A stretch of 64,000 bases of DNA from Fonsecaea monophora. Its lineage: Eukaryota > Ascomycota > Eurotiomycetes > Chaetothyriales > Herpotrichiellaceae. Shown piece by piece: positions 11,602 to 23,082 of this stretch (within the stretch, counting starts at the first letter, position 1; each line of letters begins with the position of its first letter). The notes beneath the pieces were generated by a model that saw nothing but the letters and a program-made list of their open reading frames with translations, searched no databases and was not told where the DNA came from. The stretch spans positions 29,437 to 93,436 of the forward strand of contig NW_019174055.1 in the NCBI RefSeq assembly GCF_001642475.1, in the 5' to 3' direction. The position numbers and the translations under genes were made by a program.

Positions 11602-12155
11602 CGTGTTGGCTGATAGAATGTGACCGCCAAAGAGTCGCTCATGCAGTGTGATCACTCGAAATGTAAGTGACGAAATCAGGTACTACAAGAAAGCACTCTT
11701 AACACCAGCGCTGCCCGCCCACGAGGATTGACCGGAAATTCGAGTTTCGAGATGGTGCAGTTAAAAAAAGTTCTTTGCGCAGTCTCCGCAACCCTTATCG
11801 ATAGCAGAGCCTCGCCAAAAACTCTAACCTGAGTGGGACTAGTCAGGGACTCTGTTTGGGTGCGACGAGGCTGAGTTTATTGCTCTTTTTGGACTTATTA
11901 TGATCTCTACTCGGGTACTACCGAGTGTTCTGAAGGAAAATCCAAACTACCTGAAAACTCATGTGCCAGTGGTATAACTGCTTTTAACTTACTACTTATT
12001 CAGTAAAAGAAACTAAAGAAACTAAAATACCTTGGAAAGTGTCCAGCCAATTAGCCAGACCCATTGTGCTCCCAAAATTCACCGTCGTAACCCTTTGGCG
12101 CTTCAATTTCCTCGCCAACCAAAGACCATCATCAAATCTATACTCTTTACAACTC
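11602..12155. other. Intergenic region, RPA135 promoter side / ACC1 3' end
   Basis: It holds the 5' flank of RPA135 and the 3' end of ACC1, both on the minus strand. The part around 11880-12040 is AT-rich. I see no gene and no obvious regulatory motif. Confidence 0.45.
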
Positions 12156-15100
12156 TCATGCACCCGTCAAATACTTGACCAGTTGCTCCCGTTCGCTCGT
12201 AGGCACGAGGCTCAGCACTTCACGGACCCCCTTCAGGCCACCTTCTTTGTTACCCATCAACAGCTCTGCGACCCGCTTGCTGACCGCTTCAGTCTTGACG
12301 GCATCAATCTTCGCATAGACCTCTTTCCGGTGGCTCTCATACCACTCAGCCACCTTGCGGTCATCCTTCTCGAACTCGGCATCCAGCAGACCAGACCAAT
12401 TCTTCAACGTGGCGAGGTTCTGCTCTCTTTGTGTCATACCATTGGTCGTGGTGACGGGTGCGGTGCCTGCAGCCAGGCTGGTGTTGAGCTTCTTGAGAAG
12501 AACCTCCTCAGACAATCTTCTTCGAAGACGCCAGTAGAAGAATTTTCTGGCATTCTTCCATTCCAAAGGCATCCGGATCGTTCCCTTGGCCAGCATGCGA
12601 CCTGCTCGATCGTGCAAATCGGCGAATTGAAGGGCGATCTGCTGGTAGATAGGTCCAAGTAGTTGTTCACGTTCAGTCATCTTAGCCTTGATGGCATTGA
12701 GTTGTTCGGCACTCAAGTTTTTGGCGAGTGACTGAGCCTTCAGCGCAGCATATGTGGGATCCAGACGGGCCATGGTCTCCAGCTGTCTTTCTTTTCGGTA
12801 CTTGATGCCAACAATACCCTCAGGTTCCAAGACACCACCACGCGACTCGACGTCGGCATACATCTCCATCTGTTCAGGGTTGATAGTAGGATCAACAACA
12901 ACCTGGAAAACATATTAGCATCTGGGTACGTGAGAAACGGTTGTTGTAAACTTACCCATGATCCACCACGAAGCTCACCGAAGGGAGGAATGTAGACAAA
13001 GACTGGCTGCTCATATTTGACAAGAGCATCGACAATATACGAACCATATTTGAGGACCTCGTTGTACATGTCTCGTTGACCTCCGGAGAAACCGCGCCAG
13101 TTGGCAAGAATCATACATGGCAGTTGCTCGCCATAGTTGAAGTCTTTCAAGGCTTGGGCAGTCTTGAAGGCGGAGTTGGGGAACCACACACCACCGGCCT
13201 CTTGCACAATTTGCTCCATTGAGTCAGCATTGGCAGGATCAGCAGGTGTGACGTTCTCGACAGTGCGCGTCTCAACCGCGATGACACCCATTGGGATGCC
13301 ACCAAGGCGAGCGCGACCAACGACGACAGTTCTGGCCCAGCCACCGAGAGCTTCTTGGAAGGAATCCTTGTCAAAGAGACCAGACAAGAAACCTTCCTCA
13401 TCATCCTTGCCAGCAATAAGGTGTCTCACATCGTAAGGCCCTCTTGGTGGGTAGAATGTGATATCACGATCCCACGGGTCTGAAGGCGGGCTCACTGGGA
13501 CCGGTTGTCCTTTCTTGTCGGGGATGAAGGACAGCCACTCCACGATCTTTTCAACACCTTGGAAATCGTCGCTGGCAGTCATGTGAGAGACACCGTTCTT
13601 GTACATGATTTGGGTGCCGCCCAACTGCAAGTTGGAGGTGTAGACTTCTTTACCAAGCACCTTATTCAAAGCAGGCGCACCAGTGAGGATAATCGGTTGA
13701 CCTTCGATCTGGATGGCACGCTGTCCAAGACGGACAAGGTAAGCACCAATACCGACGGATCGGCAGGTGACGAGTGTCAAGGTGAAAATGTCCTCATAGG
13801 CTCTGGATGTAGCACCTGCAATGAGACCGGAGCCACGCAAGCATTCCACGCCCAGTCCGTCCTTAGCGCCAACAATGGTCGTGATCTTGTGTCGCTCCTC
13901 GCCGTCCTCGACGACCTTTTCGGTAATGATGTCAGTCTTGCTCAGCAACTCTCTCTTCTCGGGAGTCAAATAGAGATACTTGAAGCCTGAGCTCGGGTTT
14001 GACTCATCATTCCACGCAACAGAGAAGTGAGGAATAAGCTCCTCGGCCATACCAATGCGAGCACCAGAGTTGGCAGAAAGATAAATGCGAGGAATGCCGA
14101 GTTTCCGAGCATACTCTGTGCATTTGTTGAAGAATCTGTCCTCAATGGGGCCGAAAGAGCCGATCTGGTAGGTGATATCATTGGCAATGATGATGAATCG
14201 TCTCCCTCTAGGATATTCTGGAGTTTTGGCTGTCAAAATCCAGGCGACCATACCGCAGCTGTTGGTTCCCGGCTCACGAGACACCTCAGTGACGTTGTCC
14301 GCGTCGTCGATGATCAGCTCGTTATACTCAAGACAGGTTGCCATTTCTGGCTTCGACTCGGCAAGCGGGGCATGTTTCGCCACGGCTTTGTTCCAGCTGT
14401 TGTAGATGGCCTGTCTGAAGAGCTCAGGGAAATCGTACACATACTGAGTGCCCATAATGTGGGCCTTGTATCGCTTGGGCTGCAACCATTCCTTAGTTGG
14501 GTAAGGGGTAGAGACAGGACGGAGATGCATTGAACCAATCTTAGTAGTGCCACCAATGCTCTCAAACACCCATTCGCCATTGCGTGCCTTCTTTTCGACA
14601 TATGTCTCGACTTTGACAACATATCCGGACGTGTTGGTGATGATGACCCGCAGAGGGTATGGCAATCCACTCTCGGGGTCAGTGCAAAGGATTCTGATCT
14701 CAGCACCAGTTACCCGAAGGCGGAGGAACCTTCGAGAGAAGCGCTCCAAGAAACCAGCAACTTGCTCTTCCACATCTCCGGGTTGCAAATTGAACACAGG
14801 AGTGAAGTTGATGAAGATGTGGTTCAAGTCAGAGTTATTGTTGCCGATGATCTCGAGAGCGTCGCAGATGTCGTTGACCAATCGATCAGTCTCGGAGATG
14901 AGGTATTCGGCAGTAGGAATCTCGTCCTTCAAACGGCCCGGTCTGACCACGGCACGAGTGAAGTAGCGCTTATCAACGACCTTGTCCCTGTCATCGCCCT
15001 TGCCGATAGCCTCGTAGATATGAATATTTCTATTTTCTGTGAAGACTGGCTTGATCTTGAACTTCGACAATCTACCAAGTTCAAGCTGGAAGGCAAGGGC

Positions 15101-18100
15101 AGGTTCATTGTGACGAATGCTGACGTCCTCATCGTAGGTAGGACCACGGAATGTGAAATATCCAGGGTAGGTGCCTTCTTTGTGACCACAGATAAATGTA
15201 AGACGACGAACCCGACGGGCCAACAGTTCTGACTTGTACTCATTGATCAAGCTGTGCGCACGTTCCAGAATCTCTTCGTCGCTCAGATTTTCAATGTCGC
15301 GAATGGCGATGTTGCAGACATTTGTCAGCTCATCTTCTAGGCTCTCCGCCTTTGGTGGCCTTCTCTGGCTTTCGAGGGTTGGCATTAGATGCGTGGCGCT
15401 CGGACGCTTTTCTGGACCTCCCTTGGGGAATGCCTCAAGAGCGCGAGCAAGGCATTCGTCGACTTCCTCGAGGTAGTGGCAAGGAGCTATGACACCCTTG
15501 CGGGAAGGCTCATCGTCTCCTTGAAGCTTGTTGAGGTATGACAAGTCGCTAACGGATGCGATGCGCTTGAATTGATTGCCATTCTGGGAAGGAGTTGCTT
15601 GTCCAGATGGGTAGGATGATGCGAGGGGCAGCCCAAATTCTGATTGTCCAACTTTGCGGAGGACAAAGTCCCACGAGAGAAAGAACGGCGGCTCGACGTC
15701 ATTATGATACTCCACCTGCTTGACAGTGTAGGCACGGTAGGCGCGTCGCACATAAACTTCAAGAGCAGCGAGACTGACCCATGGGTCGTGATGAGCGAAG
15801 AATAGGGGTAACACGTCGAAGACAGTGTAGCGAGAATCTACCACTTCTCTCAACACGTCAAGATCCGGCTCCCGATGCTCCCAGCCAGTCTCTCCGTATT
15901 TGGATTCAACCACTGAAGATTTGAGGATGTGCTCCATCTGAGAAGCTCTCTCTTCAAGAGAAGGTAGTGCGCACAAAATCAGAAGCTCACGGGCCTTGAG
16001 TGCAACCTTGGCTGTTGCCCGCGATTCGAGTTCTGTGAGTCGGCGCAGGGCTGGTCTGAAGTACTTGCCAACGTTACCAACATTCGGTTGGTTCGGTCTG
16101 TACATGTCCAGAATGGCGACAATCAGGTTGTTTTTGGCCGAAACACGGGTGTGGGACAACACAGTCCAAACAACCGAGAGTAGGTCATCTTTATGCTGCT
16201 CGCGAAGCTTCAAGATCACGTCTTCATCCCTGGCAGTGCCAGAGGCGAAGAGTTTCTCAACTTGGTAGTACTGGTCTAGGAGGCCGATGAACACATTGTA
16301 CTCATGTGTCTTCAAGCCATCAGCGTACCCGGCGCAGACATCTTCCAGTGGCTGCAGAGTGGCGTGAAGGGCAGCCCCGTCGCTTGCGGACATGTTGTCC
16401 TCAATGTATCGGTTAATTGCCTTTTGAAGTTGCTTCGCTGGAAATTCTGCCTGGCGCGAATGTGCACGCTCTACAAGTTGCTCAAGTTGAGTGTCCAGCT
16501 TCTGCGGAGTTCTCGAGTGCAGGGCAGACGATCGAGCAGCCCATTCACCGTAGGGCAACTCTGGGTCTCTCAAGACTTGTACCAACTCCTTGAGAGTTGA
16601 GGCCATAATAACCTGGTTGTCGAAGCCCATGAGGATATTTTGAAGAATACCGTGGAGCAGAGCGAATCGTTGCGGAGGCTTGTTACCCACGACCTGAGGG
16701 GGTCCAAGGTTTGGCAGCTGGCCAGTGAATGTCTCGGCGGTTTTGACCCTGGACGGATCATCCAGAGCCAATATACCCAGAATATCACCACCTTCCAGGG
16801 TGGCACCTGGTTGCTTGATGAATTGCACAACACCATCCTCCTGAGCAATCAGAGGCATATACATCTTCATGACTTCAACTTCGGCATATGCCTGGCCAGC
16901 CCTCACGTGTGCACCATTCTCGACGGTGAATTTAACTAGCTTTCCAGGTGACGGGGTTCGGAGCTGAGTGGGATCGTTCTCTTGTTCCAGCAAACACGTC
17001 TTGCTGTCAACGCTGAGACGGATGGCGGTAGGTTCTTCCTTCCAGTACAAACTGTGAGATCGGCCCGCGACAAGCATCAATAGGCCTCCATCTGCAAGAG
17101 ATCGGATGCCAACAGAGCATTTTGACCCGTTGATGAAAACGTGGTAGCTATCTAGACTGGATCTTGTGACGGTGAATTTGTACCGATGTCCCTCGTAGAT
17201 AAAATCGACTGGGAAGACAGTCTTGAGGACGTCTTTAGCGGGCACTTGACCCTTCTCGAGACCTTTGCGGAACTCAGCAATGCATGCTTCGCTGGCAATG
17301 TGGGCTTTGGTCACGGCACCAGCAAGAACAGCCAGCATTTGATCGGGCCGCTCGGCCGTCAACTTATTGGAGATGAGTTGATCGAGCCATCCAGTGGTGA
17401 TAGTGTTGTCCTCAAAGGCTGGAGTTTCCAACAGCTTGATCAGGTATTCGATCGTGGTCCTGAAGTCTCCACGAATACTCAACTCCTTCAAGGCGACAAC
17501 CATGTGTTTGCGAGAAGCAGATCGATTTTCGCCATAAGCGAAAATATGACCAAACTGGCTGTCAGAGAAACTGTGAATGCTAGAATTCGAGGAGACTGAG
17601 AAATAACCCCACACGTTCGAGCTTGAACGGAAGTTGAGGTCGTGCATAGTACCACTCGAGGGCTTGAATCCTTCACCCGGATCTTCTGAAGTAATACGGC
17701 AGGCCGTGCAGTGACCCTTGGGACGAGGCCGGCGTTGAGTCTTCAGACTGGCTTCGTTCTTGAAATGGAAGTCAATTTCGGTGGTTGTGTGAGGGTCGAC
17801 TCCGTACAACAAGCGAATGTCACGGATGCGGTGAAGCGGGAGACCCATGGCAACCTGAAGTTGAGCAGCTGGCAAATTGACACCGCTGACCATTTCAGTG
17901 GTGGGATGTTCGACTTGAAGACGGGGATTCAGCTCCAGGAAGTAGAATTTGTCGTCTGAGTGTGAATAAAGGTATTCCACCGTACCGGCAGAGACGTAGC
18001 CGACCAGCTCACCGAGACGGACGGCAGCAGCCTCCATATTGCGGAAGGTATCTTGGCTGGCAATGGTGACGGGGGCCTCTTCAATAATTTTCTGGTGTCT

Positions 18101-19203
18101 TCGTTGAACCGAGCAATCTCTGCCGAAGATTGAGATGTTGTTGCCATACTGATCAGCCAGGAGCTGCACTTCCAAGTGTCGAGCATTCCCTGCCAGCTTC
18201 ATGATAAAGATGGGAGACCCAGGAATTTCATTTGCTGCGGCGTTGTAGAGTTCGACGAAATTTGACTCGTCGTCAACTTTTCTGATACCTTTGCCACCAC
18301 CGCCTTCGGACGCTTTGACCATGACAGGGAAGCCGATCTTCTTTGCGGCCGCCAGACCTTCTTCTGCGGAGTTTACACAGCCTTTTGCGTAGACATCATC
18401 TTTCACGGTCACGATGCCATCTCTGTCGATTTCTACCTCATCAACACCCTCTCCTGACCAGGGGATACAGGGCACCTTGGCGTGCTGCGCGACAATTGTA
18501 GAAGAGATTTTGTCACCCAACGATCGCATTGCTGATCCCGGGGGGCCAATGAACACGATTTTCTTGGGAGATGCTGCCAGAGATTCTGGCAATTTGGGGT
18601 TTTCTGAGGCGTGACCCCAGCCAGCCCAGACCGCGTGGACGTTCATCCGCTCGGCAATATCAACGATCAATTCGACGTTGGCATAGTTGTTGTTATTTGT
18701 GCCTCCGGGCACCTGTTATGGTATGAATCAGCGCTGTTCTTCTTGTGTTTGTTTCCGATTCTCTTGTAGTTCACGCACCTCGACGTATTGGTCCGCCATG
18801 CGAATGTAGTCTGCGTTTGCCTGCAGATCTTCGGGCGTGGCCATCACAGTGAACTGGATGGCCCGCTCGTCGCCGAACACCTCGTAGGCCCATTTCCGTA
18901 CTGAGCGGATTTCCTTGACTGCTGCAATACCGTTGTTTGCAATGAGCACCTAGAAGCAATGTTAGCCTGCGGTTGCGCACAGATGCCCGTCTTTTTTTCT
19001 CCTCGAGAAATCCTACTTACTGAGGTAATGACAGTGTGACCGTCGTGCTCCTGAACAAAGTCCTTCACTTTGCTCGGCGGAGCATTTTCTAGTCTGTTGC
19101 CTCCAACGAAATGAGAGGCCACATTGTGTTTTGCCTGCCATGAGCTGGGCGTCCCGTTGGTAAGGGGTTTGGTGCCATTGACACCGTTGACGGCGGGAGC
19201 CAT
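12156..19203 (-). CDS. ACC1: Acetyl-CoA carboxylase
   Basis: Four exons (19203-19021, 18949-18779, 18712-12956, 12902-12156) splice in phase to 2285 aa; the introns are 71, 66 and 53 bp. The order is that of eukaryotic multidomain ACC. The biotin carboxylase has the ATP-grasp loop [16 protein letters not shown], and the biotinyl domain has [11 protein letters not shown] with the biotinylated Lys at residue 734, matching Lys735 of yeast. A long central regulatory region follows. The carboxyltransferase carries [33 protein letters not shown] and [21 protein letters not shown]. The enzyme carboxylates acetyl-CoA to malonyl-CoA, the first committed step of fatty-acid synthesis, in the cytosol. 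The small 5' exons followed by one giant exon are typical of filamentous fungi. Yeast ACC1 is controlled by Snf1 phosphorylation; I did not map such a site here. Confidence 0.97.
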
Positions 19204-22200
19204 GATGGTGAAAAAGGGAAGCCTATCTCATGCAATTGAGGTAGCGCTTACAGGAAAATCGATCGTAAGTCGAGAGGGGAGGTAAAGAGGCGGCCGTGTT
19301 ATGGTTCTGCAGACTGGGAAAAAGGAGACCGGGATTACGCCAATATTACCGATGTCCCAAAATGGATTGCCCAAAGTCTATACTGCTGCAGGTGAAGGTA
19401 AGGAGTGAACAGGTCGGAGGTTGAGAAGGCTACAAAGGTTTTGTAGAAGAGGAGGAGGAGGAAGGAGAGAAGAAATAGAAGTCAGCAACGGGTGAAGGGG
19501 GAGGGAAACTGTAGTGCAGTGTGTGTGAGAAACTACACGAAGGCGCAGGGTATATTAGAGTAACGACGTTGCTGAGACGTGTCCCTGACGCTGTTTTGGG
19601 CCTGTTGGATGAAGCGGGCGCTGCACAACGGGGTTTAGTTGGATCTCTAGGCGGGCCGCAGCCAAACAGCAACTTAAGCTCCTCTACCTCGAGGGACCCT
19701 GTTTTGCTCTGAGCATCACTGTTGGGAGTCGTCAAGCAACCACAGATGAATCGCCGAGCAGGGCCAACCGGAAATCTCTGGGGGGTGATTGGATGCAGGG
19801 GCTACTTGGGCTCGCCACTACCGTCGATCTATTCGCTCAGGCGCCCCCGGCAGGCCTGTTCGGCGGCCCACCCCAGCTCTTCCCGCTTAAGTGGCCCGCC
19901 CAGTCAAATCCGAAGCCCACTTCTCATCCCCATCCCCCCAACTCCAACAATTTTTTTTTCGGTGCTGCCTCTACTAGAAATCTCTTTGATGCTCTTTGTT
20001 GAGGCCCGGGAAACATGACGTCGGAATGTTGCCATCACTCAAACCATCCCCTGGCAAATACCCCGAGGTCACTCGCCGTAGTCCTAATGTATCTCGTGCC
20101 CCAAAGATCCCTCCGGGCGGATGGAAACCTAGAGGCCAACATAGTGTCCAACAAAAAAATTTCCCTGGCTGCCGTAGCCCAGAAAGGGGGCAGGCGCATC
20201 GACATTATGGTCCCAAGTCGCACAGATGGGTCTTTGTCGTATATCGTATCTAAATCTGTCTCTACCTCAATAACTGAGTGGTCTTGTGGCGACTATCGTG
20301 ACGCTTGTGTATCTTTCTCTTATCATTTCTCAGCCTCAGCTGGAGTCCACGATGACTGAATAACCATGGCACCGACGTACCAAGCAAGACATCCAGGGGG
20401 CGGCCCTAATCTCGAGATCCAATGGTTCCCTGGCCGCATCAATGGCGGAGTCCGCCCCTGTCAACCACACAATTTCGGAGTCCGTTTTTGGTGCATTCTT
20501 CGCCCCTTCCACGAACCCACCGAAGCCCGAATCTGATTCGCCCTCACCCTGTATACACTGCTCCTACTCCTTCCGCTTCTCTCGTGGCAGACACGCGGGT
20601 GCAAGGGGGGTAGAGGCCAAGGCGACCATGTACCGGTCGGAGAGCGAAAAGTGACTTGGGAGGAGCAACATCGCCGAGAAAACACCACTTCATTGTTGGT
20701 GCTAAATACGTCGAGATGGAAGCTGATGGCAAACAAAGTCGCGATAGATCTCAGTGCTGCAAATTGGCCCCCCTCGACCTGGCATGCAGCATCAATTATT
20801 GCATGGTGAAAGGGTGTAGGGTGCCGTGGTGCGAAAATCAGATTGGGATCTAAATTTGGTGTTGGGCCCCCAGCAGAATTGCAGCCCTGGTGACACTTTC
20901 CCATCTGCGGCATCGCCTTGGATCCAGTCCGGCTAGCGTAAGATCAATCTGGGCGAGTTGTGGAGTCGATCGAACGGTGAAATTTCATCATGAATCGTCT
21001 TTTCTATCGCCCATCGACATGATTGAAGAAAAGGGGGCGACGATCTCATCCTCGTGATGGTTCGTGATGCAGCCTCCTCCTATCTTGGGGAGGGAAAATT
21101 CGATACAAAGCGCACCCATGGCAAATGGCTAATTTCAGGGGGCATTTTAGTGGAAGAGAAAACACGAACTCCCCCCTGATAGCCGATATGTACCCGAAAT
21201 CGGAGGGCGAAAACAACAGGACGGTGAGGCTGGCTGACGTCAAGCGACAACTTCATTGACAGTCAGGGACATCCCAGCTGTGCCGCTCAAAAGGACTTGG
21301 TGCTATAAGATGCAAATCACAATTTGCACCTTCGTTGAGATCGAATTCCAGGAGGTGGTGCAGGATTGAGCCACGAAACGCCACCAAAAAATAGGGGGTG
21401 TTTCTGCAGGGACATCCACAGAAATAACTGTTAAGTGGCTTCTGCGTGGAGGTCCGTCAACGTTTGGGTTTGCCTGTTAGCAGAGACCACTATTCATTGG
21501 GAGATCGTGTCCAATATCTCGAAATCTGGGGCGTCTGTTGTTGTCCGCCGAAAGTCATGGTGAAGGCGAGTCCTGCGGTCATGTGACCCAACGAATGAGC
21601 CCCCACGAGGCTGAGTTGGATTCAGGGGCTGACAAATAGTGCAACTCCGAAATCAGCAGAATGAGTTGGTACGTAACCACCACCAATGCCTGATTTCAGA
21701 GGTGAGTTATGAGTATACCGGAGTATTCTTACAATCAGGAAGTCAAGTGTGCCCCAGAAACAGAAAGCTGAATCACTCGCACCCAATCTTCAAAGTGGGT
21801 TGGTGGTATGGGGTGCAGCTTCCCAATCACTGTCGCCCTCAAATATGGGCAATATACCCTGAGTTATCTCCCAATGCAGTAGTTTCTGGGCATAGCAGTG
21901 AGATAAAGATCGAAAAAGTCCATATGGGATATCTGCAAACATTGGATACAGGCTGCCCAAGTGCTAGCTACTCCGCCTTCAAACGATCTGCATATCAGTC
22001 AATAGCCTGGTGAATCGACTATCTCGTGAAGATCACTTCTATATGGGCGGAGAGCGAGACGAACACATGGCGAGATTGTACCGATTGGTATAGAGGACCA
22101 CACATCGACATCGCTATCATGTTGTGAACGGAGAGCGAGCACATCACAAACACAATCTGGGGCGATATCGGCAGAGGGCGAAACATTCGAGATTTACTCA

Positions 22201-22365
22201 ACGATCAAACTGACGAACGCCACTGCGAAGCCTTGCCCATGAGCATCTGGATGGCGGACGGACACGAGGTGTCGACGAGCCAACAGCTGGCAGACGACCA
22301 CACCAACGTGTCCCTGACGATCTAAGCGGATGCTGACCACTCACCTTGTCTAGTGCGTTGGCAGT

Positions 22366-22630
22366 GGGGGACGAATCCCTCTTATCAGTTATCCATGATG
22401 GTGAGGAAGACGGACGAACGCCATTAATCAAACTTCTTCCGTCGCTCGCTCACCAGGGGACAACCGTGCTAACGCCGTCTCAACCGACACGAGAGAAGGG
22501 CGAACTCGTCACACCAGTGTCCCGTGACGATGACGTTGGAGGACGATTCGTAGTGTATCAGAGCAACTCAGTCGCTGGAGGACGAACGTATGAACTGCCC
22601 TCCCAAGCGATGTCAGCGGAGGACGAATTC
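22366..22630. repeat. Degenerate ~41-bp periodic repeat with GGAGGACGA core
   Basis: GGAGGACGA occurs exactly at 22538, 22577 and 22618. Looser copies are GGGGACGAAT near 22366, CGGACGAACG near 22411, GGGGACAACC near 22455 and AGGGCGAACT near 22496. Successive spacings are roughly 45, 44, 41, 42, 39 and 41 bp. The sequence between the motifs is only weakly similar, so this looks like an eroded tandem repeat. Weaker GACGAAC motifs further left (near 22210) may be older units. The unit length is not a multiple of three, so protein coding does not explain it. Confidence 0.4.
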
Positions 22631-23049
22631 CCTATATCGAGATTGAATGCATGTCCTTAGCGGTCGTCTGTCAGTAGAACTAGGGCGTGTATCGATGGAC
22701 TCATGAACGGCCGCTCTGACCAGACCATGATACCCCCGTCTGATTGCACTGACCGATCGCATACGCAACGACAGTGCGATGGCTGCACAGGACGATAGAA
22801 CGGGTCGTCGACACGATTCACAAACGAACGAGAAAATCGGGACGCACGATGCACTCAGCGCACGACAGACACGTAGAAAAACTTGTTTCAATCTTGCTTT
22901 GTTTGCTTTTCAAAACAAGAAAGGAAGAAAACCACCGTTGCACACGTTGAGGCACCTGCCTCCTCTCATGCCTTGTTTCGTTTCCGCCCCCTCCCTCCTC
23001 CCTTCCTCCGCCCTCCCTCCACCCTCTGTTCACCTTCGTTTCCTCCTCT

Positions 23050-23073
23050 CCCTACCCCTCCCCCCTCTCCCCC
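23050..23073 (-). other. G-quadruplex-type motif just after the DNMT5 stop codon
   Basis: On the minus (transcribed-sense) strand four G-runs of 5, 6, 4 and 3 are separated by loops of 3, 1 and 2 bases, which satisfies the usual G3+N1-7 quadruplex pattern. The motif begins 10 nt after the stop codon of the methyltransferase, inside a purine-rich tract about 100 nt long that would form the first part of its 3' UTR. Confidence 0.55.
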
Positions 23074-23082
23074 AGCCGCTCC

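Larger units (their letters stand above)
19204..23082. other. Long gene-poor region between ACC1 and DNMT5
   Basis: About 3.9 kb lack a supported gene. The left part is the 5' flank of ACC1, with pyrimidine-rich stretches. From about 20 to 22.2 kb many short frames overlap on both strands without domains or splice logic. Around 22366-22630 a GGACGAA-type motif recurs about every 41 bp (annotated separately). From 22960 to 23082 the plus strand is strongly pyrimidine rich. No transposase, integrase, terminal repeat or tRNA-like fold was recognised. Confidence 0.5.

Noticed and set aside
22346..22660. 104-codon plus-strand frame over the 41-bp repeat
   Set aside because: It has no ATG at its start, and the underlying repeat unit is not a multiple of three.
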